The notes beneath the pieces were generated by a model. It searched no databases and was not told the DNA's origin. It saw only the letters and a program-made list of their open reading frames with translations. Both the position numbers and the translations under genes were made by a program. A stretch of 64,000 nucleotides of DNA from SZUA-309 sp965233675 (GTDB taxonomy: Bacteria > Pseudomonadota > Gammaproteobacteria > Pseudomonadales > Azotimanducaceae), in assembly GCA_965233675.1 (NCBI GenBank), contig OZ247498.1, positions 4,970,559-5,034,558 of the forward strand, in the 5' to 3' direction. Numbering within the stretch: the first letter of the stretch is position 1; the number at the start of each line of letters is the position of its first letter. Positions 17,100-26,660 of this stretch are shown here, one piece after another.

Positions 17100-18602
17100 A
17101 TGGGTGTGCGGAAAAACTTTGGTGCGCTGGTGATGTGCGGCCTGGCGCTGCTGCTGGGCGCTTGCGACAACGATCACGATAGCCCGGATCGTGCAGTGAC
17201 GCCGCCACCGGATACCCACGCGGGTGCACGGGGCGGTGGAGTCGATGGTGAAATCATCGGTCCGGAAAATGCGAGTGCGGCCAGCGATGAACTGATCCAG
17301 TTGGGTCAGAACGTCTTCCGCTACTGGACGTTCGGTGATGAACAGCAGTGGACGGATACACTGGAAATGCACACCGTCATCGAGAATGCCGTCGATCCGG
17401 CCACGGCTCTCTCTGTTGGGCTCAAGGTGGATATTGATGCGCTGCCTCCCGCGGTGGTGGATGGAGTGCTCGATGGCAGCATCCCCCTGGACGATCCGCA
17501 GACCACGCTGGCTTTGATTCAGTTGAATGCCGTCGTCGGAATCAAGGGAACCGTTACGACGGGTGCTGACAACAGGCTCCACCTGGATCGGGTTGGCACC
17601 ACCTGTGCACTTTGTCACTCGACGGTCGATAACGCCGGACACGCTGCGAATCCGAGTATTCCTCTGGGTATCGGTCACCGCCTGGATGGCTGGGCCAACC
17701 GTGATCTGAACCCCGGTGCCATCATCGCGCTGTCACCGGCGGTGTCGGGCAGTGCAGATGCGGTCATCTACAACTCCTGGGGTCCCGGCAAGTTCGATCC
17801 CCGATTCAACATTGATGGCAAGGACGAACCCGCACCGGTAATCCCACCCGTATTCGGGCTGGACAACGTGCACAGTGCCATCTTCACCGGCGACGGCTCG
17901 GAACTGGCTTACTGGAATCGTTACGTGGGTGTTACCCAGATGGGTGGCCAGGGAGTGTTTTCGGACCCGCGGTTGCCTGATCCCCTGCAGAACGATGGCA
18001 ATCCGATCAATCGGGATCAGCGTGGCGACGGCGTCGACTGTGTTGCGGAGATCGCGCTGGCGGCGGGCTCGGCTGCCGGCGGGCCTGGCGGGACCACGAT
18101 CACCGTTCCTGCCGATAACATCGTGAGTGACGGTAGAACGGATTGCGTCAGCAATTACCTGCCGGCGCTGCAGGCCTATCAGCTGTCGCTCGCGGCACCT
18201 GGTCTGGATGTGCTGGAGAATAACCAGGGTATGCAGGATTTCGCCGATGCACATTTTCTGCCGACCTTCTTCGACGAGGTGGCAGCAGAGCGGGGCGAGG
18301 CATTGTTCAATGGCAAGGCGAGCTGTGCCAGCTGTCATTCCGGTGCCGAGTTCACGGATGCCAACGACACCCTGCACGACGCCGATGTGACAGCCTCTCT
18401 CGATGCAGACTATGTGCAGCGGTCAGCGTCCAGGCGCTGGCGCACCTCGCCGCTGGCCGGTGTGTGGACGCATCCGCCGTACTTCCACGATGGATCCGCG
18501 GCCACGCTCGAGGAGGTGGTGAGCCGGTACAACGACAAACTGGCGCTCGAGCTTACGCCGGCCGACATCCGGGATCTGGCGGAGTACATGAAGTCGTTGT
18601 AG
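17100..18602 (+). CDS. Dihaem cytochrome c peroxidase-like lipoprotein
   Basis: A 500-residue lipoprotein (lipobox LLLGAC) with two c-type haem sites: CALCHS at about residue 165 and CASCHS at about 410, plus the late motif PLAGVWTHPPYFHDGSAATLEEVV typical of the cytochrome c peroxidase/dihaem oxidoreductase superfamily. The two haem domains are unusually far apart, with an inserted region that is rich in Gly and Asn. It would act in the periplasm as a peroxidase or as a dihaem oxidase. ATG 17100 is chosen over the upstream TTG at 17088 because GGAG lies before it. Confidence 0.82.
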   Translation: MGVRKNFGALVMCGLALLLGACDNDHDSPDRAVTPPPDTHAGARGGGVDGEIIGPENASAASDELIQLGQNVFRYWTFGDEQQWTDTLEMHTVIENAVDPATALSVGLKVDIDALPPAVVDGVLDGSIPLDDPQTTLALIQLNAVVGIKGTVTTGADNRLHLDRVGTTCALCHSTVDNAGHAANPSIPLGIGHRLDGWANRDLNPGAIIALSPAVSGSADAVIYNSWGPGKFDPRFNIDGKDEPAPVIPPVFGLDNVHSAIFTGDGSELAYWNRYVGVTQMGGQGVFSDPRLPDPLQNDGNPINRDQRGDGVDCVAEIALAAGSAAGGPGGTTITVPADNIVSDGRTDCVSNYLPALQAYQLSLAAPGLDVLENNQGMQDFADAHFLPTFFDEVAAERGEALFNGKASCASCHSGAEFTDANDTLHDADVTASLDADYVQRSASRRWRTSPLAGVWTHPPYFHDGSAATLEEVVSRYNDKLALELTPADIRDLAEYMKSL

Positions 18603-18726
18603 TGCTTACTTTTGTTCAGTAGCTGATAAAGGACCCTTGTCCAGGTCGTGCCTTTCGTTGGTCCGCAACCGGGACGCTGACGAGTTGACCACGTGCGGAC
18701 CTCCTGGCTTGAGCAGTGGCGCGGCG

Positions 18727-20166
18727 TTATTGCGCATCACGCTGTCGCCTTGTCTGCAGCGCACGCAGAATCTCGATGTGTTTTTCCCGAGTCAGGTCGT
18801 AGTGTGAATAGCACCAGATAGCCACAACGGCGAAGCCTGCGATAAACGGGCCGTACAACAGCCCAAGGTTAATAATGGTATCAACCGGCACATCGGCCGC
18901 ACTTTTTATTTCTGCGCCACGCGGCCAGTCGATAGCGTCAAGTCCGATACCGCCAATAAAGCTGCCGAGGCCAGAGGTTGCCTTGGCGGAAAATGAACTG
19001 GCTCCGAAAAACAATCCCTCCTGACGGATGCCGGTGTTGAATTCATGTTCGTCGGTCACGTCGGCGATCATCGATCCCCAGGAAACCAGTGCCTGTTGGA
19101 GCAGCACACCCTGGACGAACTTGATTGCGATAAGCAGAAAAACAAGGACGGGATCGCCGTTTTCCGGGAACCAGTCCACCAGCCTCAGTATGACGGGAGT
19201 GAACTGACAGATTGAATAGCCGATCGCGCCGAGCAGAATGGTGAAGCGTTTGCTCGTCATGCTGTGCAGTAGCGACGTGAAGAATGCGCCGATCATGAGC
19301 CCTGCGATCATCGATACCTGTACACCCAGCATGTCGTAGCCGCCAAATTCCCAGAAGTACTGAAGCATGTAGAGGTCCAGTGCGGCGGTAACACCGCCCA
19401 TGACCGAGATGACCAGCACGCCTGCGAACAGCCAACGGAAGGAATGGCTTCTGAACGCCTCTCTGATTTCGCTCAACAGGCGACTGAATAGGCTGGCGGC
19501 GGTTCGGGAGGCCGGGATCGACAGGTGCGGAATTTCCTTTTGAGTTCCGTAGGCCGAGTACCAGATTGTGAATACCATCAGTACGCCCAGGGTAATGGCG
19601 TAGGGTGGGTAGTTGCCCACTGCCGTTCTGCCGCCGTTGGCATCGGCGAAGAAAAACCCCAAGCCGATGACCGACGCACAGGCGCCACCGAAGGTGGCGA
19701 AGAATTGGCGGAACGCCACGATCCGGGTTCGTTCTTCGAAGTCCTCCGACATTTCCGCGCCGAGCGCCAGATGGGGTACGTGATAGAGCGTCATGGCGAC
19801 CCGGGTTAACACCGCGAATGCCGTCAACCACACGAACAGGCCGGTCTGACCGAGGGAATCTGGCGGCGAGAACAGTAGAACAAATGCGATCGCCAGAGGG
19901 AGTGCGGAGACGTACATGAACGGATGGCGTCGGCCCCACTTCGATCGGAAGTTGTCAGATAGTGAACCCACGAGCGGATCGGTGACGGCATCAACTAACA
20001 GGGCGATAGACAGCGCCAGGCCGGCCAGTGTCCCGGACAGCTCGAGAACCTGGTTGTAGTAAAACAGAATGAACAGGCCGAAGGCGGTGTTCTTGAGTCC
20101 TTCGGCATACTGACCGACGCCATACGCGAGTCTGCTCGAGAGGGGTACCCGGCGATCAGTGCTCAT
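18727..20166 (-). CDS. GPH family (MelB-like) sugar:cation symporter
   Basis: A 12-helix MFS transporter of the glycoside-pentoside-hexuronide:cation symporter group, 479 residues from ATG 20164-20166. Seen: the family opening PLSSRLAYGVGQ, then DAVTDPLVGSLSDNFRSKWGRRHPFM between helices 2 and 3, and a matching SFSAKATSGLGSFIGG late in the protein. GPH members move glycosides, hexuronides or steroid-like conjugates with H+ or Na+. The open frame begins at a TTG at 20202, but that leader is not conserved. Divergent from the TonB receptor, with about 240 bp between, so they may be co-regulated. Confidence 0.88.
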   Translation of the reverse strand: MSTDRRVPLSSRLAYGVGQYAEGLKNTAFGLFILFYYNQVLELSGTLAGLALSIALLVDAVTDPLVGSLSDNFRSKWGRRHPFMYVSALPLAIAFVLLFSPPDSLGQTGLFVWLTAFAVLTRVAMTLYHVPHLALGAEMSEDFEERTRIVAFRQFFATFGGACASVIGLGFFFADANGGRTAVGNYPPYAITLGVLMVFTIWYSAYGTQKEIPHLSIPASRTAASLFSRLLSEIREAFRSHSFRWLFAGVLVISVMGGVTAALDLYMLQYFWEFGGYDMLGVQVSMIAGLMIGAFFTSLLHSMTSKRFTILLGAIGYSICQFTPVILRLVDWFPENGDPVLVFLLIAIKFVQGVLLQQALVSWGSMIADVTDEHEFNTGIRQEGLFFGASSFSAKATSGLGSFIGGIGLDAIDWPRGAEIKSAADVPVDTIINLGLLYGPFIAGFAVVAIWCYSHYDLTREKHIEILRALQTRRQRDAQ

Positions 20167-20404
20167 CGGTGCTTGATCCGTGGCGACGAGAGGCCAAGGC
20201 AAGCTCCAGTCTTGTCGTTCGTTGTCCTAAGGCCATGCTGTCCTCCGAGCGGCAGCTGAAATATGTGAAAGTATTTTACGTCTATCGAGGGCCTGGTGAG
20301 CGATCTGAATCCCCATATAGCTCAATGATGATCCAAAATATGGACAATGACGTCTAATTGCGGACATACTTAGTTTGCTTAGCATCTGAACAAAGGGGAG
20401 AAAA

Positions 20405-22642
20405 ATGTTCAAATATTGCCCAATAATGAGTTCATCCAGTTGGAGGGTTCTGCCGCTCGGGCGGAGGATTGCCAGCGGGCTGGCGTCGTGGTTCGTGCTT
20501 GCTGCGGTGATGCTTCCGGCAGCCGGCGCATTCGCGGCCGTAGATTCAGATGCGGTGGATGGCATAGAAACAATCGTGGTGACGGCCACCAAACGAAGCG
20601 AAAACGTGTTGGACGTTCCCATCTCGATGGAGGTGATTGGCGGAGCGCAGATCGAAGAGATGCGGATACGAACTTTCGAAGATCTGGAGCATTACGTCCC
20701 TAACTTCAACGTGCAGCCGACACCCGGCGCCAACCAGATATACATCCGGGGCATAGGTTCCGGGGCCCAGAATTTTGCGTTCGAGCAGGCGGTCAGCCTC
20801 TATGTGGACGGTGTGTATGCCGGCCGCAATCGGCAGTTCATGGCGCCGTTTTTCGATGTAGAGCGGGTGGAAGTGCTACGGGGGCCTCAGGGGGCGCTGG
20901 TTGGTAAAAACACTGCCGCAGGTGCTCTGATGCTCGTTTCTTCTTCGCCGGAGCAGGAATTTGAAGGCTACCTCGACGCGGGAATTCTGCTGGACCGGGA
21001 AGGTGTTGACCTGTCCGGGGTACTTTCTGGTGGAATCACCGAGAGTCTGGCGGGACGCCTTGCCGTCAAATACACCGACGCGGACGGCTATGTTGACGAT
21101 CGTGGCACTGGCCGGAAAGTTCCAGCGCTGGACAACACGCTCGTGCGGGGAACGTTGACGTATACCCCGAACGATCTGATTGATATCACCACCAAGGTGG
21201 AGTACGCAGACTTTGTAACGGAAGGTACACAAGCCATCTCGGAGTATCCCGGCAGCAGCTTTTCGGATGGCGAGAAAACCACTGAAGACCCGTTTGGCGT
21301 ACCTGAGAGTGACAACACAGAGTCCTGGAATGCTTCAGTACTGGTGGATGTCTCCATCGGCGAAAACACCCTGACATCTCTCACGGCCTTTTCTTCATTC
21401 GACGCGGACAAGTTTACCGGGGCCGCGTCCACCGACCCCCAGGACTGGCTGTCCATACAGCGGGAGGATTTCGACCAGATTTCACAGGAGATCAGGCTCG
21501 TTTCGCCATCCGGAAAGACGATAGAGTGGTTCGTTGGCGCTTACGTAGACAGCAGCAGTTATCAGACCAGCTTCGATACGCAGTACGATCTGCTGGGCGG
21601 CTTCTTTCTCGGACACACCGACATGGCGTTTGATCAGGACACCACCACATGGTCGGCCTTTGGCCAGGTGGAGTGGAATGCAACAGAATCACTGACCCTG
21701 ATCGGGAGCGCTCGATATACGGATACCTCCAAGGATGCGACGCTCGACCAATACGAAATCAGCGGCACCGCGTTACCCGGCGCCGGTGTGTTGCCCAAGT
21801 ATCTGGAAGACTCCCTCAGCGAAGGTACATTCGATCCATCGGTCACTGCGCGCTACCAGATCAATCCGGATACGATGGTGTATCTCACCTGGGCCAGAGG
21901 GTCAAAAGCGGGCGGGTTCGTCAGCAACTCTTCGTCGGTATCGGCGGGCACTTTTGAATACAAGCCGGAGGAATCCAACAACATAGAGGCTGGTATGAAA
22001 GCTGCCTTTCTGGATGGCCGAATCACCTCCACGCTCGCCGTATTCCATACCGAGTTCGATGATCTTCAGGTAAGCAACTATGTGCCCGGAGATGGGCTGG
22101 TAATCGGCAATGCGGCCAGTGCCACCACGAAGGGCGTAGAACTGGCGGGAGACTGGTTCGTGGGAGGTGGATTGAGCCTCGGACTGTCTGCCGGGTATCT
22201 GGATGCGAAGTACGATGACTTTCCCGGCGGCCCCTGCCTGGAGGGTACGGTGTGTCCTCCTGATCCGGTCGACAACGACATCGGTGGTTCGACGATTCCG
22301 GGGACCTCGAAGTGGACGGGAAACGTACATGGTGGGTATGAGTCGGAAGTGTTCGACGGCCTGCTGTTTTCAGCCAACCTTGTCGTTGCCTATCGAAGTG
22401 GATACTACGTTGAGGCGGATCTCAACTCGGACAGTCATCAGGACAGCTATACGAAGGTCGATGCACGGGTGGCACTGTCGGGTCGGGACGAAAAATGGCA
22501 GATCGCGCTGCTGGGTAAAAACCTCACCGATGAGCATACGTTCAACTTCAGCTATTTCTGGCCGTTTGGACCGGCACCGCATCGGCTTAAGTACCTTGAG
22601 GAAACCCGCACCGTCCAGCTTCAATTGCGCTACACCATGTAA
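20405..22642 (+). CDS. TonB-dependent outer-membrane receptor
   Basis: A 745-residue receptor. Seen: a signal sequence (ASWFVLAAVMLPAAGAFA), the TonB-box region IETIVVTATKR, a plug domain with VPISMEVIGG and LRGPQGALVGKNTAAGAL, and a 22-strand barrel ending in an aromatic-basic C-terminus (TVQLQLRYTM). It belongs to the Sphingomonas-type receptor group used for large or hydrophobic organic substrates. Ribosome site AGGGGAG lies upstream. DUF3237 follows in the same operon after 40 bp, and a GPH symporter lies divergently, so it is likely the first step of uptake for the catabolic cluster. Confidence 0.92.
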   Translation: MFKYCPIMSSSSWRVLPLGRRIASGLASWFVLAAVMLPAAGAFAAVDSDAVDGIETIVVTATKRSENVLDVPISMEVIGGAQIEEMRIRTFEDLEHYVPNFNVQPTPGANQIYIRGIGSGAQNFAFEQAVSLYVDGVYAGRNRQFMAPFFDVERVEVLRGPQGALVGKNTAAGALMLVSSSPEQEFEGYLDAGILLDREGVDLSGVLSGGITESLAGRLAVKYTDADGYVDDRGTGRKVPALDNTLVRGTLTYTPNDLIDITTKVEYADFVTEGTQAISEYPGSSFSDGEKTTEDPFGVPESDNTESWNASVLVDVSIGENTLTSLTAFSSFDADKFTGAASTDPQDWLSIQREDFDQISQEIRLVSPSGKTIEWFVGAYVDSSSYQTSFDTQYDLLGGFFLGHTDMAFDQDTTTWSAFGQVEWNATESLTLIGSARYTDTSKDATLDQYEISGTALPGAGVLPKYLEDSLSEGTFDPSVTARYQINPDTMVYLTWARGSKAGGFVSNSSSVSAGTFEYKPEESNNIEAGMKAAFLDGRITSTLAVFHTEFDDLQVSNYVPGDGLVIGNAASATTKGVELAGDWFVGGGLSLGLSAGYLDAKYDDFPGGPCLEGTVCPPDPVDNDIGGSTIPGTSKWTGNVHGGYESEVFDGLLFSANLVVAYRSGYYVEADLNSDSHQDSYTKVDARVALSGRDEKWQIALLGKNLTDEHTFNFSYFWPFGPAPHRLKYLEETRTVQLQLRYTM

Positions 22643-22682
22643 CCGGACCCTCGGCGAAACTCAGAAATCGGAGGAAAGAGAG

Positions 22683-23156
22683 ATGACGGAACTGAAAACG
22701 CGGCATCTGTGTACCTATCACGCTACTCTGGAACCCGTTCAACACGACACTGGCATATCACACGTTGGCCGACGGATGATTGCTGTGGTTACCGGCGGTG
22801 CGTTTGAAGGCGAGCGGCTCAAAGGCGTAGTGTTGAACGGAGGCGGTGACTGGGCAACGATAGAAGAAAACCGTGATGTGCTGCGTCTTGATGCGCGAGT
22901 GACCTGGGCGACTCACGATGACGCAAAAATCTACATCTCCTATCGCGGCGTGCTGCGGCCACTGTCCAAGGCGCAGGAGCTGGCGACGAACCCTACGGGT
23001 GCTGATTCCTCGGAAGCCGATCCGTTTTATTTCCGGACCAATCCCATCATCGAGACAGGTGACCCACGCTATCTGTGGCTGAACGATATCGTGGTGGTGG
23101 GTCTCGGCAGCATTATACCGGGTGGTGTCAGTTACGAACTGTATGAGGTGCTCTGA
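22683..23156 (+). CDS. DUF3237 domain protein
   Basis: A 157-residue DUF3237 protein (COG-level family of about 150 residues). Seen: GRRMIAVVTGGAFEGERLKG, GGGDWATIEENRDVLRLDARV, YISYRGVL, YFRTNPIIETGDPRYLWLNDIVVVG, and the closing GGVSYELYEVL. The family forms a beta barrel and is often next to aromatic or phytochemical catabolism genes; it has no firmly established reaction. Strong Shine-Dalgarno GGAGGAAAG precedes the ATG, 40 bp after the TonB receptor stop. The frame continues upstream in the receptor, so the annotated start is the ATG at 22683. Confidence 0.88.
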   Translation: MTELKTRHLCTYHATLEPVQHDTGISHVGRRMIAVVTGGAFEGERLKGVVLNGGGDWATIEENRDVLRLDARVTWATHDDAKIYISYRGVLRPLSKAQELATNPTGADSSEADPFYFRTNPIIETGDPRYLWLNDIVVVGLGSIIPGGVSYELYEVL

Positions 23157-23179
23157 CTGATTGGGTCGCGAATCCGCCG

Positions 23180-23800
23180 TCAGAAATCGGCTGCGAGTTT
23201 TGCGACCCGCTCGCACTCGCGGTCGATCAGCTCTTCCCGTTCTGCCTGCGGCAGTGTGGTGCCTTCCAGGAGTGTAGCGCGGACGTTCTTCAAGCCGATA
23301 AAGCCCAGTATGTGCTTCAGATAGGACAACTGAAAATCCTCAGGGCTGTGCTCGGGCAATGGGCTGGAGCGCGTGAGTACGAGTTGCACCGGACGGTCCT
23401 TCAGCAATCCTATGTGCTCATGCCGGTTGTTGACACCGAACGTGATGCCCGGTTGTACGATAATATCGAGGTAGTGCTTGAGTCGGTAGGGAATACCGAA
23501 ATTCCACATGGGTGTCGAGATGACGAATTTGTCGAAGGCATCGAATTCCCGAATCAGGTCGGCGACCGCGTTCCAGGCAGTCTGCTGGTCCTGCGTGCGG
23601 GATTCGCCGACGATGGGTGCCAGTTTGGCCAGGGCCAGTTCGCCATCGAATGGTGGCAGTTCGGTACCCCAGACATCGAGCGATGAGCAGCTCGCCGGCG
23701 GAAAACTCTGCAGGTGCGCTTCAATAAATGCTCGGGCTATCCGGGTGGATGAAGAGTACTTCCCCTTTGGGCTCCCGATGATGTGCAGGATCTTGCTCAG
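23180..23800 (-). CDS. azoR: FMN-dependent NAD(P)H quinone/azo reductase, non-standard start
   Basis: Read in full this is a 206-residue flavodoxin-fold reductase of the AzoR type: SKILHIIGSPKGKYSSSTR (phosphate loop), STPMWNFGIPYRLKHYLD and GITFGVNN. The only in-frame start upstream of the SKILHI opening is CTG (23798-23800), or ATT just before it, with AAAGGA in place and a TAG before that. No ATG, GTG or TTG exists until residue 98, so a start limited to those codons would give a meaningless 109-residue fragment. It lies 36 bp after the monooxygenase gene and ends the four-gene operon. The predicted reaction is two-electron reduction of quinones or azo bonds by NAD(P)H. Confidence 0.78.
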   Translation of the reverse strand: MSKILHIIGSPKGKYSSSTRIARAFIEAHLQSFPPASCSSLDVWGTELPPFDGELALAKLAPIVGESRTQDQQTAWNAVADLIREFDAFDKFVISTPMWNFGIPYRLKHYLDIIVQPGITFGVNNRHEHIGLLKDRPVQLVLTRSSPLPEHSPEDFQLSYLKHILGFIGLKNVRATLLEGTTLPQAEREELIDRECERVAKLAADF

Positions 23801-23836
23801 AATCTATTCCTTTCAGCTCAGGCCGGGCAGTGGCAT

Positions 23837-25042
23837 TCAGACCGGGCTGCTCGGCGGCAGACCCACCAACAGTCGTCCGTAGTTTTCCGAGCTGACGTCC
23901 AGATCAAACACCGTGTGGCAGGATGCCGTGTTGATATCTCTGAGCACACGCTGCAGTGGGTTGTCTAGGAAATGGGCGCTCGCGCCACAGGCTTCCACCG
24001 TGTCGCGAACCACGTTACGAGCCCGGCGGACGATATGGCCGATACTCACCCGCAGCCGAGCGCGATCGAGCTCCGGGCAGGGCTCACCACGTTGACCCCA
24101 TCCTGAGACTTCGTCGGTTACACGAAAAAGTTCAGCGATGATCGAATCCAGTTCCACACTGGCATGAGCAAGGCGCGCCTGCGCCTGCGCCCGTTCGCTC
24201 TGCTTTGATGTGGTGCCGTACACGGAGCGTTTCTGCATCCGCTCTTTGAACAGACCGACAGCCTGACGGGCTGCACCAACCAGCGGCGCGGTTGCCGTCA
24301 GGCCGAGCACGGGCAGCATCGGCATACGGTAAATCGAGGCGTCATGCAGACGGCTGCCAGGGCTCGTTCCGTCTCGTACGATAGCAAGGTCGACGACCCG
24401 GTGCGCTGGCACGAAGATATCGTCGAGTCCGATATCGTTACTGCCGGTACCGATCATGCCTTCAATCTGCCAGGTGTCATGCACCTCCGCGTCACCACGC
24501 GGCAGCACAAACATCCCGAGCATGGGCTGGTCGCGATCCGGGCGAGACACCAGGGCCCCGACCATGACCCAGTCGGCGTGCATAACCCCGGTACCCCACT
24601 GCCAGCGGCCGCTCAGACGATAGCCACCTTCCACCGGCTCGGCCTTCCCGTTCGGGGCCAGAGCACCCGGTGCGATGATATAAGGCTGCCTGCCGAAGAT
24701 ATCGTCCTGGGCAGGCTGATCGTACAGCGACAGAAGCCAGTTGTGCTCCATGCAGAACGTGGTGACCCAGGCTGTGGAAGTGCATGCCTCACCCAACCCC
24801 AGCCCGACATCTATGAAACCCTTGAGCGAGAACTCGTACCCGCCATAGCGTCTCGGCACGAACCAGCGGTAGGCGCCGGTAGTTTCGATTGCCTGCATCA
24901 CCGCATCTACCGGTTTGCGATCCTGTTCCGCCTGGCGCGCGTGCTCGCGCAGCATCGGTGCGAGATCCAGGATTGTGCGCTTCAGTGCCTCTTCGCTGGG
25001 TTGCCGGCCCTGATCCGCGCTTTCTCCGACCGGTGCGCTCAT
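23837..25042 (-). CDS. Group D flavin-dependent monooxygenase/ACAD-like oxygenase
   Basis: A 401-residue acyl-CoA dehydrogenase-fold protein of the two-component monooxygenase type (HsaA/HpaB-like). Seen: FVPRRYGGYEFSL, EACTSTAWVTTFCMEHNW, GGYRLSGRWQWGTGVMHADW and the C-terminal CGASAHFLDNPLQRVLRDINTA. These enzymes hydroxylate aromatic or steroid rings with reduced flavin from a partner reductase. The quinone-type reductase next door could be linked, although partner reductases are usually of another family. Its ATG overlaps the stop of the MarR gene by one base (TGATG), so expression is coupled. Confidence 0.82.
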   Translation of the reverse strand: MSAPVGESADQGRQPSEEALKRTILDLAPMLREHARQAEQDRKPVDAVMQAIETTGAYRWFVPRRYGGYEFSLKGFIDVGLGLGEACTSTAWVTTFCMEHNWLLSLYDQPAQDDIFGRQPYIIAPGALAPNGKAEPVEGGYRLSGRWQWGTGVMHADWVMVGALVSRPDRDQPMLGMFVLPRGDAEVHDTWQIEGMIGTGSNDIGLDDIFVPAHRVVDLAIVRDGTSPGSRLHDASIYRMPMLPVLGLTATAPLVGAARQAVGLFKERMQKRSVYGTTSKQSERAQAQARLAHASVELDSIIAELFRVTDEVSGWGQRGEPCPELDRARLRVSIGHIVRRARNVVRDTVEACGASAHFLDNPLQRVLRDINTASCHTVFDLDVSSENYGRLLVGLPPSSPV

Positions 25043-25548
25043 CAGGATTTTCCCCTGCTGGCCGTCGTCGCTGCGGGACGGTCGAGCGGGGGAGGATCAG
25101 TGCTTGCCTGCAATTCTTCGAACCCGTCGATCGGGGTGCCCCAGTCCATATCGAGAACGGTTCTGAGTGCTGCGAGGTTCGCTTCGCCGACCCGCCTCGC
25201 AAGTTCGGCTTCCAGCGCCAGGATTATGCTGCGGGCGGTTTGACCCATCTCAACAGCTTCCTCGTTGAACACGAGGCGCTTGACCCGCGCGTCTCCCGGG
25301 TGTCTTTCGACGCGAATGATCCCCAGTTCTTCAAGCTGGCATTGGATATGCCGAATGGCCTGTCGTGACAATCGCATGCGCCGGGCAACCTCGGAGGGCT
25401 TGCTGACACCCGCCGAGACATAGAGAATTACCATTGACTGCGACTTCGTATAGCTGCCGAGACCTATATCGCCCATCACCTTCTGCAGTGCATTGTCGAA
25501 CCAGTCCCATCCCTCCAGCAGCCCCGACATGATGTACTGGTGTTGCAT
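25042..25548 (-). CDS. MarR family transcriptional regulator
   Basis: A winged-helix MarR regulator of about 168 residues from ATG 25546-25548; the open frame extends to 25635 inside the OYE gene. Seen: the recognition region SKPSEVARRMRLSRQAIRHIQCQLEELGIIRVERHPGDARVKRLVF, with the wing basic patch. Members are usually repressors released by aromatic ligands. It sits inside the operon (second gene) between OYE and the monooxygenase, as autoregulated controllers often do. A palindromic operator candidate is at 26731-26745. Confidence 0.9.
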   Translation of the reverse strand: MQHQYIMSGLLEGWDWFDNALQKVMGDIGLGSYTKSQSMVILYVSAGVSKPSEVARRMRLSRQAIRHIQCQLEELGIIRVERHPGDARVKRLVFNEEAVEMGQTARSIILALEAELARRVGEANLAALRTVLDMDWGTPIDGFEELQASTDPPPLDRPAATTASRGKS

Positions 25549-25556
25549 ATGATCGA

Positions 25557-26660
25557 CTACTCCAGAAATGCCAGTGTGTCTGGCGTGAACGGCCGCAGGG
25601 CGTCGTAGTGCCCGTCTTTTACTTTCTGTACCCATTCCGGATCGCCTAGTATGGCACGGCCAACGGCAACGAGATCGAACTCGGAATTTTCGAACCGGGT
25701 CAGCAATTCGCTGATGCCATGCTCATGCGAAGAACGAGCCTCGACTCCCTCCATGGAGCTCATGATGTCCGTGTCCAGACCCACGCTGCCTACGGTAACT
25801 ACGGGCAGCTTGGTGAAGCGTTTGGTCCATCCGGCCAGTCCGAGAGGTGAGGCATCAAATTCCGGTGTCCAGAATCGTCGTGTGGATACATGCAGCAGAT
25901 CGGCGCCAGCGTGCTCGAAGTGGCCGATGAGTTCGCCCCATTGTTCCGGTGTTTCGACGTTTTTGGCATCATAGGCGCGCGTTTTCCACTGCGACAGCCG
26001 CACTGAGATTGGAAAGTCGGAGGTTGTGGCCTCGCGAACAGCGCGCACCACCTCGCAGGGAAACCTGCACCGGTTTTCCAGGGACCCGCCGTACTCGTCG
26101 GTACGCCTGTTTGTTCCCGACCAGAGAAACTGGTCCAGCAGGTACCCATGAGCGGCATGAATTTCAACCCCATCGAATCCCAATGCTGAGGCCAGCTTCG
26201 CACCCTCCACGTAGGCCGCGGCGACACTCCTGAGATCGTCGCGGCTCATGGCCTGGCCGATTGGCTCGTCCGGCTGGACCAGACCGGAGGGACTCAAGGT
26301 GGGTGCTTCAGGAAATGGACCAATCCCTTCTGTGCGCATGGCGCCCTGATGCCAGAGTTGCAGGAACATGTGGCCTCCGACTGCTTTGACGGCATCCAGT
26401 ACCCGCTTCCAGCCATCCAAAGCGGCCGGTGTCAGCCGGGCATAGCTGTCGTAGCTGGTGGCCGAGGGGTGATTGACGGCTGTGCCTTCTCCGATCAGCA
26501 GGCCCACGCCGCACTCGACGCGTTTTCTGTAGTACTCGGCCATATCGGGTCCGGGCACACCGTCCGTGGCAAAACCGCGTTGCATCGCCGGCATGATAAA
26601 TCGATTGGGCAACTCGAGCCCGGCGATGCGAATGGGTTGAAACAGTGGTGTGACGTTCAT
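25557..26660 (-). CDS. Old Yellow Enzyme family NADH:flavin oxidoreductase
   Basis: A 367-residue FMN alpha/beta barrel of the OYE family (enoate reductase type). Seen: PNRFIMPAMQRGFA, EGTAVNHPSA, HMFLQLWHQGAM, GFDGVEIHAAHGYLLDQFLWSGTNRRTDEYGGSLENR (residues 160-200), and AVGRAILGDPEW. It would reduce alpha,beta-unsaturated carbonyls or related substrates. ATG 26658-26660 is the start, with GAGGTG about 12 bases before; a GTG six bases earlier is also in frame. It is the first gene of the four-gene operon, and the MarR ATG begins 8 bases before its stop. Confidence 0.92.
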   Translation of the reverse strand: MNVTPLFQPIRIAGLELPNRFIMPAMQRGFATDGVPGPDMAEYYRKRVECGVGLLIGEGTAVNHPSATSYDSYARLTPAALDGWKRVLDAVKAVGGHMFLQLWHQGAMRTEGIGPFPEAPTLSPSGLVQPDEPIGQAMSRDDLRSVAAAYVEGAKLASALGFDGVEIHAAHGYLLDQFLWSGTNRRTDEYGGSLENRCRFPCEVVRAVREATTSDFPISVRLSQWKTRAYDAKNVETPEQWGELIGHFEHAGADLLHVSTRRFWTPEFDASPLGLAGWTKRFTKLPVVTVGSVGLDTDIMSSMEGVEARSSHEHGISELLTRFENSEFDLVAVGRAILGDPEWVQKVKDGHYDALRPFTPDTLAFLE

